Positions 23,287-31,911 are shown, counted from the first letter of the stretch. The stretch: DNA of 42,893 nt from Brevundimonas sp. (GCA_022712235.1 JALAGW010000174.1:1-42893), one strand, 5' to 3'. The notes: generated by a model not told the origin, from the sequence alone. Numbers and translations are program-made.

Positions 23287-24060
23287 TCAGGAATTTCCTT
23301 CCCTGATGAATATCCAGTCCGCCTCGGTCGAAAGCGCCTTGTCGAAGCGGTAGCCGTCGCGGTCGAAGGCCTTGAGATCCTCGGCCTTTTCGATGCGGTT
23401 CTCGATGGCGTAGCGGGCCATGGCGCCGCGCGCCTTCTTGGCGAAGAAGGAAATGATGCGGGCCTCGCCGTCCTTGCGCTCCTTGAAGTGCGGCGTGACC
23501 AGCGGCAGCTTCAGCGCTCTGGCGTCGACCGCGCCGAAGTATTCCTGACTGGCCAGATTGACCAGGGTGCGATCGGGCAGGGGGGCCGCGTCCTCGTTCA
23601 GGCGCAGCGAAATGCGCTCACCCCAGAAGTCATAGAGGTTGGCGCCGCGCTTGGTCTTCAGGCGGATGCCCATCTCCAGCCGATAGGGCTGGATGGCGTC
23701 GAGCGGGCGCAGCAGGCCGTAGAAGCCCGAAAGGATGCGCAGGTGATCCTGGGCCCAGGCCAGGTCGGCCGGGGCCAAGGAGCGCGCGTCCAGGCCTTCA
23801 TAGACGTCGCCGGCGAAGGCGAAGACGGCCTGCAGCGCGCCTTCGGCGGTCTCGTTGTCGAAGGACTGGAAACGCTCGTAGTTGAGGTCCGCCAAGGCGT
23901 CCGAGATCGACATCAGGCGGCGCAGGTCGGCGCGGCTCAGCTTCTTCGTGACCTTGGCCAGCTCCGCCGTCTCGTCGGCGCATCGACGCGGGGTCGACGG
24001 CACGTCGAGGGCAGGGGGCGTGAAGTCCAGCCGTTTGGCCGGGGACAGGACGATCAGCAA
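23287..24060 (-). CDS. yaaA: Peroxide stress protein YaaA (DUF328/UPF0246)
   Basis: A member of the YaaA family, about 257 residues. The E. coli protein lowers intracellular free iron and DNA damage during hydrogen peroxide stress. Seen: LIVLSPAKRLDF at the N-terminus, FYGLLRPLDAIQPYRLEMG in the middle, LVNLASQEYF and RIISFFAKKARGAMARY near the end; all are family hallmarks. I chose the TTG at 24060 because family members begin right before LIVLSPAK and GGAG lies about 11 bases upstream. An in-frame ATG at 24099 would add 13 residues not seen in the family. It stands alone between bdhA and the FAD-linked oxidase. Confidence 0.9.
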   Translation of the reverse strand: MLIVLSPAKRLDFTPPALDVPSTPRRCADETAELAKVTKKLSRADLRRLMSISDALADLNYERFQSFDNETAEGALQAVFAFAGDVYEGLDARSLAPADLAWAQDHLRILSGFYGLLRPLDAIQPYRLEMGIRLKTKRGANLYDFWGERISLRLNEDAAPLPDRTLVNLASQEYFGAVDARALKLPLVTPHFKERKDGEARIISFFAKKARGAMARYAIENRIEKAEDLKAFDRDGYRFDKALSTEADWIFIREGNS

Positions 24061-24154
24061 GGCGACACAGGCTCCGAAACATCGGGAAGCCGGCCTCATA
24101 GGCCGCTTCCGTGACGTTTTGAACCGTCCCCGGCGTCACATGCGGTCGTGACGC

Positions 24155-25558
24155 CTAAAAGAGGACCGCCGGGTTCATGATCCGCTGCGGGTCGACGGCC
24201 TGACGGATCGCCCGCATGGTCGCGATCTCCAGCGGCGACTTGTAGCGCCGCGCCTCGTCGGTTTTCAGCCGTCCCAGGCCGTGTTCCGCCGAGATGGAGC
24301 CGTTGTAGCGGGCCACCACGTCATGAACGACTTCGGAGCCTTCCATCCAGCGCGCGATGAAGGCGGGCACGTCCTCGCCGACGCCGGGGATCACATCATA
24401 GTGAAGGTTGCCGTCGCCGACGTGACCGAAGACCGAGACGCGGCACCCCGGATGAAATTTCTCGACCGCCGCCGTGGCCTCGTCGATGAAGTCGGCGATC
24501 CGGGATACAGGCACCGAGACGTCGTGTTTCCAGCCGCCGCCCTCGGGCTTGAGGCCCGCCGAGTGTTCCTCGCGCAGACGCCAGAAGGCGGCCTTCTGGG
24601 CGTCGTTCTGGGCGATGGCGGCGTCGACGATCAGGCCTTCCTCAAAGGCGCCGGTCAGCAGGCGCTCCATGGCCGAATCGGCGCCGCCCGGCTCGCCCGA
24701 GGTCAGCTCGATCAGGACATACCAGGCGGGCGTGCTTTCCAGCGGCTCGCGCGTGTCGGGGATGTTCTTGAGCACCAGGGCCATGCCGAGGCGCTTCATC
24801 AGCTCAAAGGCCTCGACCCCGCCGCCGGTCTCGGCCTTGGCGCGTGCCAGAAGGGCGACGGCGGCGTGGTGGCTTTCCAGCCCGACGATGGCCGTGGCGC
24901 GGCTGCGCATGATGGGAAACAGCTTCAGCGTCGCCGCCGTGACGACGCCCAGCGTACCCTCGGCGCCGATGAACAGCTGCTTCAGGTCATAGCCCGTATT
25001 GTCCTTGCGCAGCCGCTTCAGGCCGTTGAACACCTGACCGTCCGGCATGACGGCTTCGATGCCTAGCACTAGGTCGCGCATCATGCCGTAGCGCAGCACC
25101 GCCGTGCCGCCGGCGTTGGTCGAGATGACGCCGCCGATGGTGGCCGAACCTTCGGCCGCGAGGCTGAGCGGGAAGAAGCGGTCCTTTTCCCTGGCCAGTT
25201 GCTGCGCCTCCAGCAGGGTCACGCCGGCCTCCAGCGTCATGGCGTCGTCCAGGGGCGTCACGTCGCGCACGGTCCGCAGCTTGCGCGTGGACAGAAGGAC
25301 TTCGCCAAACGGAATCTGGCCGCCGACCAGGCCAGTGCCGCCGCCCTGGGTCACGATGGCGACGCCGTGGCGGGCGCAGATCTCAATGGCCTTGGCCACC
25401 TCATCGGTCGTGCGGGGCTGCAGCAGGATCGGGGTTTCGCCGATCCATCGTCCCCGCCACTCGGTCAGCCAGGGGGCCATGTCGTCGGCGTCCGTGGTCC
25501 AGGCGCCGGGCAGGGCGGATTTCAGCTCTTCGAGGGCGGCGGGCGTGGGGAGGGTCAT
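24155..25558 (-). CDS. FAD-binding D-2-hydroxyacid dehydrogenase (GlcD/D-lactate/D-2-hydroxyglutarate dehydrogenase family)
   Basis: A 467-residue flavoenzyme of the vanillyl-alcohol oxidase superfamily that oxidises a D-2-hydroxy acid. Residues 35-180 are the FAD-binding domain (IVTQGGGTGLVGGQIP, GSATIGGVISTNAGGTAV). The C-terminal FAD-linked oxidase domain follows, with GHVGDGNLHYDV and EHGLGRLKT, whose His and Glu residues belong to the metal/substrate site. The family includes D-lactate, glycolate and D-2-hydroxyglutarate dehydrogenases, and I cannot choose between them. The ATG at 25558 (MTLPTPAALEELK) fits family starts; the open frame further upstream encodes low-complexity Arg/Pro sequence and is rejected. 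It is divergent from the Nudix gene with 77 bases between starts. Confidence 0.9.
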   Translation of the reverse strand: MTLPTPAALEELKSALPGAWTTDADDMAPWLTEWRGRWIGETPILLQPRTTDEVAKAIEICARHGVAIVTQGGGTGLVGGQIPFGEVLLSTRKLRTVRDVTPLDDAMTLEAGVTLLEAQQLAREKDRFFPLSLAAEGSATIGGVISTNAGGTAVLRYGMMRDLVLGIEAVMPDGQVFNGLKRLRKDNTGYDLKQLFIGAEGTLGVVTAATLKLFPIMRSRATAIVGLESHHAAVALLARAKAETGGGVEAFELMKRLGMALVLKNIPDTREPLESTPAWYVLIELTSGEPGGADSAMERLLTGAFEEGLIVDAAIAQNDAQKAAFWRLREEHSAGLKPEGGGWKHDVSVPVSRIADFIDEATAAVEKFHPGCRVSVFGHVGDGNLHYDVIPGVGEDVPAFIARWMEGSEVVHDVVARYNGSISAEHGLGRLKTDEARRYKSPLEIATMRAIRQAVDPQRIMNPAVLF

Positions 25559-25635
25559 ATCCGCCTTGTGGCAAAAGGCGTGGCGTGGTGGAAGCGCAAA
25601 ACCCTGCCTCCAGGCGGTCAATTTGCGGAGAAAAC

Positions 25636-26127
25636 ATGATTCCGACCCCGGCTGTCGGCGTGGTCTGCCTGAAGGGCGACGCAGTCCTGTTGATCCGGCG
25701 CGGCACGCCGCCGCGTCAGGGCGCGTGGAGCCTGCCGGGCGGGCGAATCGAACCGGGCGAACGGCTGGCCGACGCGGCGCTGCGCGAACTGCGTGAGGAG
25801 ACGGGCGTCGAGGCCGAACTGATCGGCTTGATCGACGTCGTGGATGGTCTGTTTCCCGAGGCGGGGCGGCACTATGTCCTGATCGACTACGCCGCGCTGT
25901 GGACCGGCGGCGAACCGGTGGCGGGCGATGATGCGGCGGAGGCTGTCTTCGTGCCGTTTGATGAGGCGTTGCGTCGGGTGGATTGGTCGGAGACACGGCG
26001 CATCATCCGCAAGGCGCGTGACATGGCGGCGGCCCATGGCGCGGCCCATGGCGTGGGACGGGGCGCTGACGGCCTTGTCATCGCCAGCGAACCGGATTCG
26101 GTGGCGCGAGGGCTAGGCGACCGTTAA
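25636..26127 (+). CDS. Nudix hydrolase
   Basis: A 163-residue hydrolase of nucleoside diphosphates linked to another moiety. The Nudix box is complete at 36-58: Gly36, Glu42, Arg50, Glu51, Glu54, Glu55 and Gly57 (GRIEPGERLADAALRELREE). The N-terminus VGVVCLKGDAVLLIRRG is typical of ADP-ribose pyrophosphatase-like members. The substrate is not predictable. The ATG at 25636 is preceded by GGAG with a 5-base spacer. It ends 24 bases before the SPFH gene and could be co-transcribed with it. Confidence 0.9.
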   Translation: MIPTPAVGVVCLKGDAVLLIRRGTPPRQGAWSLPGGRIEPGERLADAALRELREETGVEAELIGLIDVVDGLFPEAGRHYVLIDYAALWTGGEPVAGDDAAEAVFVPFDEALRRVDWSETRRIIRKARDMAAAHGAAHGVGRGADGLVIASEPDSVARGLGDR

Positions 26128-26151
26128 GCTGGCCTCCAACCGGAGGGGCTT

Positions 26152-27174
26152 ATGGATTTCTCGATTATCTTCTTTTTGATGTTCGCGGCCTTCGCGATCA
26201 TCTTCCTGTTCAGCGTCATCAAGATCGTGCCGCAAGGTCGTGAATTCACGGTGGAACGCTTCGGCAAGTACACCAAGACGCTGAAGCCCGGCATCAGCAT
26301 CCTGACCCCGTTCGTCGAGCGCATCGGCAAGCGCATGAACATGATGGAACAGGTGCTGGACGTCCCGACCCAGGAAGTCATCACCAAGGACAACGCCATG
26401 GTGAAGGTGGACGGCATCGTCTTCATCCAGGTGATGGACGCCGCTCGCGCCGCCTATCGCGTGGACGATCTGCCCTACGCCATCGCCCAGCTCTGCATGA
26501 CCAATTTGCGGACTGTGGTCGGTTCGATGGAGCTGGATGAGGTCTTGTCGCAGCGCGACGCCATCAATACCCGTCTGCTGCACGTCATCGACGCGGCGAC
26601 CGAGCCGTGGGGCGTCAAGGCCAACCGTATCGAGATCAAGGACCTGACGCCACCCAGCGACATCACCAACGCCATGGCGCGCCAAATGAAAGCCGAGCGC
26701 GAGCGTCGCGCCGTCATCACCGAGGCGGACGGCGAGAAGCAGGCCGCCATCGCCCGCGCCGAGGGTGCCAAGCAGGCCGCTATCCTGGAGGCCGAAGGCC
26801 GCCGCGAAGCCGCCTTCCGCGACGCAGAGGCCCGCGAGCGTGAAGCTGAGGCCGAAGCCAAGGCGACAGCCATGGTGTCGGAGGCGATCGCGCGCGGCGA
26901 CGTCAACGCCATCAACTACTTCGTGGCGCAGAAATACGTCGAAGCCTTCGCCGAACTGGCCCGCAGCCCGCAGCAGAAGACGGTCATCGTCCCTGCCGAG
27001 ATGGGCGGCCTAGTCGGCACCATCGCCGGTCTGGGCGAGTTGGTCGGGCTGGCCAAGGAACAGCAGCACGTGCGCACCGAAACGCGTGCGGTCGCTCGTC
27101 CAGCACCGGCGCCTGCCGCGCCGGCCCGTCCTGCGCCGCATCGCCCCGGCGGCGCCGTGCCGACCACGGAGTAG
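26152..27174 (+). CDS. SPFH/stomatin-like membrane protease-associated protein (QmcA-like)
   Basis: A 340-residue prohibitin/stomatin-family membrane scaffold. Residues 4-24 are one N-terminal transmembrane helix. The SPFH domain covers about 25-190 (KIVPQGREFTVERFGKYTKTL; MNMMEQVLDVPTQEVITKDN). A long Ala/Glu/Arg-rich coiled coil covers about 180-250, and the tail is Pro/Ala-rich. It forms ring-like assemblies in the inner membrane and in E. coli QmcA is linked to FtsH quality control (family knowledge). The ATG is preceded by GGAGGGG. NfeD follows 3 bases later, the usual SPFH/NfeD pair. Confidence 0.93.
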   Translation: MDFSIIFFLMFAAFAIIFLFSVIKIVPQGREFTVERFGKYTKTLKPGISILTPFVERIGKRMNMMEQVLDVPTQEVITKDNAMVKVDGIVFIQVMDAARAAYRVDDLPYAIAQLCMTNLRTVVGSMELDEVLSQRDAINTRLLHVIDAATEPWGVKANRIEIKDLTPPSDITNAMARQMKAERERRAVITEADGEKQAAIARAEGAKQAAILEAEGRREAAFRDAEAREREAEAEAKATAMVSEAIARGDVNAINYFVAQKYVEAFAELARSPQQKTVIVPAEMGGLVGTIAGLGELVGLAKEQQHVRTETRAVARPAPAPAAPARPAPHRPGGAVPTTE

Positions 27175-27177
27175 GGC

Positions 27178-27636
27178 ATGGACTGGATTTTGAACCTCTA
27201 CGCCGCCCAGCCCTTCTGGCTTTGGCTGGCGGTGGGCGTGGTCTTGCTGGCCATCGAGGCGGCGGCTTCGACCGAGTGGCTGTTGTGGCCCGCCGTTTCG
27301 GCGGGGGTGACGGCTCTGATCGCGGCGCTGGCGCCCAATCTGGGCCTGCCGGTCGAGATCGGGATCTTCGCCGCCCTGACCGTGGCCTCGACGGTCCTGT
27401 CGCGCCGTCTGATCAAGCGCGTGAATCCCAAGGACGAGCCTGACATCAACGACCGCGACCTGCGTCTGGTCGGCGAGCGGGCGCGGGTGGTCGAGGCCTT
27501 CGTGGACGGGCGCGGCCGGGTCTTCGTCTCGGGCGCTGAATGGCCGGCGGAAATCGAGGGCGCCGCGCCTCTGGCCGGCGAAAGCGTGGTGGTCGAATCG
27601 GTGGACGGGCCGCGTCTGCGGGTGCGGGTGGCCTGA
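27178..27636 (+). CDS. NfeD family membrane protein
   Basis: A short NfeD (NfeD1b-type, no protease domain) of 152 residues. The N-terminal 70 or so residues hold two to three transmembrane helices (FWLWLAVGVVLLAIEAA; SAGVTALIAALAP; IGIFAALTVASTVLS). The C-terminal part from about 95 is the soluble OB-fold domain (LVGERARVVEAFVDGRG...VVVESVDGPRLRVRV). NfeD proteins bind the adjacent SPFH protein. It is separated from that gene by three bases, so the two are one operon. The stop lies 10 bases from the convergent rnhA stop, with no visible terminator between them. Confidence 0.92.
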   Translation: MDWILNLYAAQPFWLWLAVGVVLLAIEAAASTEWLLWPAVSAGVTALIAALAPNLGLPVEIGIFAALTVASTVLSRRLIKRVNPKDEPDINDRDLRLVGERARVVEAFVDGRGRVFVSGAEWPAEIEGAAPLAGESVVVESVDGPRLRVRVA

Positions 27637-27646
27637 CGATCAGCCC

Positions 27647-28099
27647 TTAGCGGCGTCGCATGTCTTCGACGCCACGATTCGCCAGGGCGTCGGCCCGTTC
27701 GTTCAGGGCGTGGCCGGCGTGACCCTTGACCCAGTGCCATTTGACTTCGTGGCGGCTGCGGGCCTCGTCCAGGCGACGCCAGAGGTCGTCGTTCTTGACC
27801 GGCTTCTTGTCGGCGGTCTTCCAGCCGCGCGCCTTCCAGCCCCGAATCCATTCAGTGATGCCCTGCATGACGTATTTGCTGTCGGTATGCAGATCGACGC
27901 GGCAGGGGCGTTTCAGGGCCTCCAGCGCGGCGATGGCGGCCATCAGCTCCATGCGGTTGTTGGTGGTGTTGGGTTCGCCGCCCCACAATTCCTTTTCGTG
28001 GCCGCCGCCGGTCTGCAAAATGGCGCCCCAGCCGCCAGGGCCGGGATTGCCCTTGCAGGCGCCGTCGGTGTGAATGATGACGTGATCGATCAGACTCAT
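27647..28099 (-). CDS. rnhA: Ribonuclease HI
   Basis: It cleaves the RNA strand of RNA/DNA hybrids, removing R-loops and primers. The protein has 150 residues. Active-site acids: Asp12 (IHTDGACKGNPG), Glu51 (NNRMELMA), Asp73 (HTDSKYV) and Asp137 (NERADALA), with His127 in VKGHAGH. The lysine-rich basic-protrusion region is present (GWKARGWKTADKKPVKN). It is divergent from tatA across 110 bases and convergent with nfeD. Confidence 0.96.
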   Translation of the reverse strand: MSLIDHVIIHTDGACKGNPGPGGWGAILQTGGGHEKELWGGEPNTTNNRMELMAAIAALEALKRPCRVDLHTDSKYVMQGITEWIRGWKARGWKTADKKPVKNDDLWRRLDEARSRHEVKWHWVKGHAGHALNERADALANRGVEDMRRR

Positions 28100-28209
28100 G
28101 GCGCGATGCCTACAGCGTCCCTTGGCGCGCCGCCATCAGTCAGCCTATATGACGCACAACAATCAGTCGGATAGGGTCGCGTTCGTGGCCCTCTTGAGGA
28201 GGTAACGCC

Positions 28210-28428
28210 ATGGGCTCCATGAGCATCTGGCACTGGGCCATCGTCATCGTCGTCGTCGCGCTTCTGTTCGGCGGTCGTGGCAAGCTGTCCGGCATCATGG
28301 GCGACGCGGCCAAGGGCATTCGCGCCTTCAAGGACGGCCTGAAGGACGACACCGATTCCAAGGGCCCGAAGGAAGGCGTCAGCTCGCTGCCGCGCACCGA
28401 GGCCGAAAAAGAAGAACTGAACCGCTAA
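28210..28428 (+). CDS. tatA: Sec-independent protein translocase subunit TatA
   Basis: The pore-forming subunit of the twin-arginine translocase, 72 residues. One transmembrane helix (about 5-20) is followed by the conserved Phe20-Gly21 hinge, an amphipathic helix (KLSGIMGDAAKGIRAFKDGL) and an acidic tail. It begins MGSMSIWHW, as in alphaproteobacterial TatA. The start is fixed by GAGGAGGT at 28196-28203 with a 6-base spacer, one of the strongest ribosome sites in the window, consistent with TatA being needed in excess over TatB and TatC. It is the first gene of tatABC. Confidence 0.95.
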   Translation: MGSMSIWHWAIVIVVVALLFGGRGKLSGIMGDAAKGIRAFKDGLKDDTDSKGPKEGVSSLPRTEAEKEELNR

Positions 28429-28453
28429 GCCTTTCGCGGAAAGACGCTGAATC

Positions 28454-29029
28454 ATGGGTGGTCTTGGCCCCGGAATCGGCGGGTTCGAAATCCTTGTCAT
28501 CGGTCTAGTGGCCCTGCTTGTCGTGGGGCCCAAGGATTTGCCGATGCTGATGCGCAAGGTCGGTCAGTTCGTCGCCAAGGCGCGCGGCATGGCCAACGAA
28601 TTCCGCGCGAGCTTTGACGAAATGGCTCGTCAGTCCGAACTGGACGACCTGCGCAAGGAGGTTGAGGCGCTGCGGTCGGGGCAGGGCATGCACCCGCTCG
28701 GCGCCGAGGCGGAAGCGGCCTTCAAGGACATCCGCAAGGACCTGGAGGCGCCGCTGGACGCTCCGGCGCTGGCCGCGCCCGCCGTGGTCGAGGCCGCGCC
28801 GGTCGCCACCGGCGTGGACGAATGGCCCGACGCGTTCCAGCCTGTGGCTGAACCTGTTGCAGGGTCCGTCGCCGCTGAACCTAAGGTCAAGGCGGCGGCA
28901 AGGCCGAAGACGGCGCGCGCTCCGGCTAAGGCCAGTGCAAAGACCGCAGTCAAGCCGACGGCGAAGGCCGTCGCCGAAGCTGCGGCGCCCAAACCCAAGG
29001 CCGTACGTAAGAAGAAGGTCGATCAATGA
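28454..29029 (+). CDS. tatB: Sec-independent protein translocase subunit TatB
   Basis: The receptor-complex partner of TatC, 191 residues. The N-terminal membrane helix contains Phe11-Glu12 (GGFEILVIGLVALLVVGPKD), where the Glu and the GPKDLP hinge are TatB hallmarks. The amphipathic helix covers about 30-75. The C-terminal tail is long, first Ala/Pro-rich and acidic, then Lys/Ala-rich (from about 145), ending KKKVDQ; such tails vary widely. The stop overlaps the tatC start by four bases (ATGA). Confidence 0.94.
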   Translation: MGGLGPGIGGFEILVIGLVALLVVGPKDLPMLMRKVGQFVAKARGMANEFRASFDEMARQSELDDLRKEVEALRSGQGMHPLGAEAEAAFKDIRKDLEAPLDAPALAAPAVVEAAPVATGVDEWPDAFQPVAEPVAGSVAAEPKVKAAARPKTARAPAKASAKTAVKPTAKAVAEAAAPKPKAVRKKKVDQ

Positions 29030-29913
29030 CGTCGTTCGACCGGGATGAGGCCGAGATCGAGGCCTCGCGCGCGCCACTGATGGATCACCTGATCGAGCTG
29101 CGTGGACGGCTGCTGATCTGCGTCGTCGCCTTTGTCGTGGCCTTCATCGGCTGCTTCGCCTTTTCCGAGAAGCTCTACCTCTTCCTGGTCCAGCCCTATG
29201 TGGTGTCGGCGGCCTTCCATCAAACGGTGGGCGCGCACGGCCATGTCTCGCCGTTCGATCTGATCCTGGGGACGGCGCGCCTGATCCCGGTGCCCGACGT
29301 GGACCATCAGAGCGTCAAGCTGATCTACACGGCGCCGCTGGAAATCCTCTTCACCAAGATGAAGCTGGCCGGTCTGGGCGCCGTCATCGTGGCCTTCCCG
29401 ATCTTGGCCTGGCAGCTGTATCGCTTTGTCGCGCCGGGTCTTTACCGCAATGAGAAGGGCGCCTTCCTGCCCTTCCTGATCGCGGCGCCGGTGCTGTTCC
29501 TGCTGGGCGCGGCGCTGGTCTATTTCGTCATGCTGCCCTTCGTCATGTGGTTCTCGTTGAGCCAGCAGATCATCGGCGAGGGCGTGGCGGCGGAACTGCT
29601 GCCCAAGGTGTCGGACTATCTGAACCTGGTGACGGCGCTGATCCTGGCCTTCGGCCTGTGCTTCCAGTTGCCGGTCGTCATGACCCTGCTGGGACTGGCC
29701 GGTCTGATCAGCTCCCAGGTCATGGCCAAGGGGCGCCGCTACGCCATCGTGGCCGTGGTCGTGGTCGCCGCCGTCGTCACCCCGCCGGACCCGATCAGCC
29801 AGTTGATGCTGGCTGTGCCGATGGTGCTGCTCTACGAGGTCTCGATCTGGTGCGTTCGTATCATCGAACTGCGCCGCAAGAAGGCGGATGTGGACGAGGG
29901 TCTGGCCGCCTGA
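29026..29913 (+). CDS. tatC: Sec-independent protein translocase subunit TatC
   Basis: The six-helix core of the Tat receptor that binds the twin-arginine signal. Length 295, somewhat longer than E. coli TatC (258). Seen: PLMDHLIELRGRLL at the N-terminus (signal-binding site), FPILAWQLYRFVAPGLYRNEK, and the late VVTPPDPISQLMLAVPMVLLYE signature. It is the last gene of tatABC and is followed by a terminator. Likely local substrate: the oligopeptidase B with a twin-arginine-type signal at 13569-15791. Confidence 0.96.
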   Translation: MTSFDRDEAEIEASRAPLMDHLIELRGRLLICVVAFVVAFIGCFAFSEKLYLFLVQPYVVSAAFHQTVGAHGHVSPFDLILGTARLIPVPDVDHQSVKLIYTAPLEILFTKMKLAGLGAVIVAFPILAWQLYRFVAPGLYRNEKGAFLPFLIAAPVLFLLGAALVYFVMLPFVMWFSLSQQIIGEGVAAELLPKVSDYLNLVTALILAFGLCFQLPVVMTLLGLAGLISSQVMAKGRRYAIVAVVVVAAVVTPPDPISQLMLAVPMVLLYEVSIWCVRIIELRRKKADVDEGLAA

Positions 29914-29940
29914 AGGCCGCATGAAAGACGCTGAATTGAG

Positions 29941-29976
29941 CGGGCGCGGCCGAACGGTTCGCGCCCGTTTTCTTTG
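29941..29976 (+). terminator. Rho-independent terminator of tatABC
   Basis: CGGGCGCG (29941-29948) pairs with CGCGCCCG (29960-29967). The loop is GCCGAACGGTT and the T-rich tail TTTTCTTTG follows. Confidence 0.85.
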
Positions 29977-30035
29977 TTGATCGGTGAATCGGCAGGGGCG
30001 TTGCTGAGGGCTTCTCCACTGCCGCAACGACGAAA

Positions 30036-30070
30036 TGAAAAAGGCGCCGGACGTTTCCGCCCGGCGCCTT
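30036..30070 (-). terminator. Rho-independent terminator of glnA
   Basis: AAGGCGCCGG (30041-30050) pairs with CCGGCGCCTT (30061-30070). On the minus strand the stem is followed by a T run (complement of the A-rich 30036-30042). It lies 23 bases past the glnA stop. Confidence 0.88.
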
Positions 30071-30092
30071 GATCGTCAGTCTGATCCGGGGA

Positions 30093-31502
30093 TCAGCAGC
30101 TGTAGTACATGTCGAATTCGACCGGGTGCGGGTGCAGTTGCAGACGGGCGACTTCTTCGGACTTCAGCGCGATGTAGCTGTCGATGAAGTCGTCATCCAT
30201 GACGCCGCCCTTCTTGAGGAAGGCGCGGTCGGCGTCGAGGGCGTCCAGAGCTTCCTTCAGCGAGCCGGCGACTTCCGGGATCGAGTGGCGCTCTTCCGGC
30301 GGCAGGTCGTAGAGGTTCTTGTCGGCGGCCGCGCCCGGATCGATACGGTTCTCGATACCGTCCAGGCCCGCCATCAACAGGGCCACGAAGGTCAGGTAGG
30401 GGTTGCCCATCGGGTCGGGGAAGCGGGCTTCCAGACGCTTGGCCTTGGGCGACGAGACGTGCGGGATGCGGATCGAGGCCGAACGGTTGCTGGCCGAATA
30501 GGCCAGCTTCACCGGGGCTTCATAGCCCGGCACGAGACGCTTGTAGGAGTTGGTGGTGGAGTTGGCGAAGGCGTTGATGGCCTTGGCGTGCTTGATGACG
30601 CCGCCGATGTACCACAGGCATTCCTGCGACAGGCCCGCGTACTTGTCGCCGGCGAACTGGGGCTTGCCGTCCTTCCAGATCGACATGTGGACGTGCATGC
30701 CCGAGCCGTTGTCGGCGAACATGGGCTTGGCCATGAAGGTCGCCGACTTGCCGTAGGCCGCGGCCACGTTGTGGATCACGTACTTATAGAGCTGCAGGCG
30801 GTCGGCCATCGTCAGCAGGTCGCTGAACTTCAGGCCCAGTTCGTGCTGCGCGGGGGCGACCTCGTGGTGATGCTTCTCCGGGTCCATGCCCAGATCCTTC
30901 ATCACGCCCAGCATCTCGCCGCGCAGGTCCTGGGCGGAGTCGACCGGGTTGACCGGGAAGTAGCCGCCCTTGTGGCCGGGACGGTGGCCCAGGTTGCCTT
31001 CGGCGTATTCAGCGCCGGTGTTGGACGGCAGTTCGATAGAGTCGAAGCTGTAGCCGGTGTTGTGCGGCGCGGTGTTCCAGCGCACGTCGTCGAAGATGAA
31101 GAACTCGGCTTCCGGACCGAAATAGACCACGTCGCCCACGCCCGAGGACTGGACATAGGCCAGGGCCTTCTTGGCCATCGAGCGGCTGTCGCGGTTGTAG
31201 GGCTCGCCCGTGTCGGGGCTCAGGACGTCGCAGAACAGGAACAGAGTGGTCTGCTGATAGAAGGGGTCGATGTAGGCGCGCGTCAGGTCCGGCTTCAGCA
31301 GCATGTCGGACTCGTTGATGGCCTTCCAGCCGGCGATCGACGAGCCGTCGAACATGGTGCCTTCTTCCAGGAACTCCTCATCGACCATGTCGATGTCGAA
31401 GGTCACGTGCTGCAGGCGGCCGCGCGTATCGGTGAAGCGGATGTCGACGTACTGGACGTCCTTTTCCTTGATCTCTTGAAGGATCTTTTGGGCGGCGCTC
31501 AT
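30093..31502 (-). CDS. glnA: Glutamine synthetase type I
   Basis: It makes glutamine from glutamate, ammonia and ATP as a cytosolic dodecamer. Length 469, standard for type I. Seen: FDGSSIAGWKAINESDM, the metal-site GPEAEFFIFDDV, HHHEVAPAQHELGLKF, NSYKRLVPGYEAPV and the adenylylation loop NLYDLPPEE with the target Tyr near 398, so regulation by GlnE adenylylation is expected. It is downstream of glnB on the same strand with 70 bases between, in which a hairpin with a T-rich tail could lower read-through. The sequence before the ATG has only a weak ribosome site (GGACTTCGAG). Confidence 0.97.
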   Translation of the reverse strand: MSAAQKILQEIKEKDVQYVDIRFTDTRGRLQHVTFDIDMVDEEFLEEGTMFDGSSIAGWKAINESDMLLKPDLTRAYIDPFYQQTTLFLFCDVLSPDTGEPYNRDSRSMAKKALAYVQSSGVGDVVYFGPEAEFFIFDDVRWNTAPHNTGYSFDSIELPSNTGAEYAEGNLGHRPGHKGGYFPVNPVDSAQDLRGEMLGVMKDLGMDPEKHHHEVAPAQHELGLKFSDLLTMADRLQLYKYVIHNVAAAYGKSATFMAKPMFADNGSGMHVHMSIWKDGKPQFAGDKYAGLSQECLWYIGGVIKHAKAINAFANSTTNSYKRLVPGYEAPVKLAYSASNRSASIRIPHVSSPKAKRLEARFPDPMGNPYLTFVALLMAGLDGIENRIDPGAAADKNLYDLPPEERHSIPEVAGSLKEALDALDADRAFLKKGGVMDDDFIDSYIALKSEEVARLQLHPHPVEFDMYYSC

Positions 31503-31530
31503 TCTCGAAGTCCTGTCAGTTCGGGGAGGA

Positions 31531-31564
31531 GAAACGAAAAGCGGCCGCCCTTGCGGAACGGCCG
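31531..31564 (-). terminator. Hairpin between glnB and glnA (possible attenuator)
   Basis: On the minus strand CGGCCG (31564-31559) pairs with CGGCCG (31547-31542), followed by CTTTTCGTTTC. The stem is short and the T-run is interrupted, so partial termination or RNA processing is more likely than full termination. It would let glnB be made in excess over glnA from the upstream promoter. Confidence 0.5.
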
Positions 31565-31572
31565 TGGTAGGG

Positions 31573-31911
31573 TCAGATAGCCTGGGCGCCGGTTTCGCCG
31601 GTGCGGATGCGGATCACGTCTTCCAGAGCGGAGACGAAGATCTTGCCGTCGCCGATCTTTCCGGTGCGGGCTGCGGTCTGGATGGCGGCGACGACGGCGG
31701 GAACCAGATCATCGGCCACGACGACCTCGATCTTGATCTTGGGCAGGAAGTCGATGACGTACTCGGCGCCGCGATAAAGCTCGGAATGACCCTTCTGGCG
31801 GCCGTATCCCTTGGCCTCCAGAACAGTCATGCCCTGCACCCCGATATCCTGGAGAGCGTCCTTCACTTCATCCAGCTTGAACGGCTTGATGACGGCTTCA
31901 ATCTTCTTCAT
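31573..31911 (-). CDS. glnB: Nitrogen regulatory protein P-II
   Basis: A 112-residue trimeric signal protein that senses 2-oxoglutarate and ATP/ADP and controls GlnE and NtrB. Seen: MKKIEAVIKPFKLDEVKDAL, the T-loop GRQKGHSELYRGAEY with the uridylylation Tyr at exactly 51, and the C-terminal GKIGDGKIFV and RIRTGETGAQAI signatures. It precedes glnA in the common alphaproteobacterial glnBA order. The ATG at 31911 gives the canonical length. A sigma-54-like promoter lies 77-90 bases upstream. Confidence 0.96.
   Translation of the reverse strand: MKKIEAVIKPFKLDEVKDALQDIGVQGMTVLEAKGYGRQKGHSELYRGAEYVIDFLPKIKIEVVVADDLVPAVVAAIQTAARTGKIGDGKIFVSALEDVIRIRTGETGAQAI

Noticed and set aside
30069..31580. 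A 503-codon plus-strand frame opposite glnA
   Set aside because: It is the reverse shadow of glutamine synthetase, with Val/Arg/Gln-rich composition and no homology I can see.
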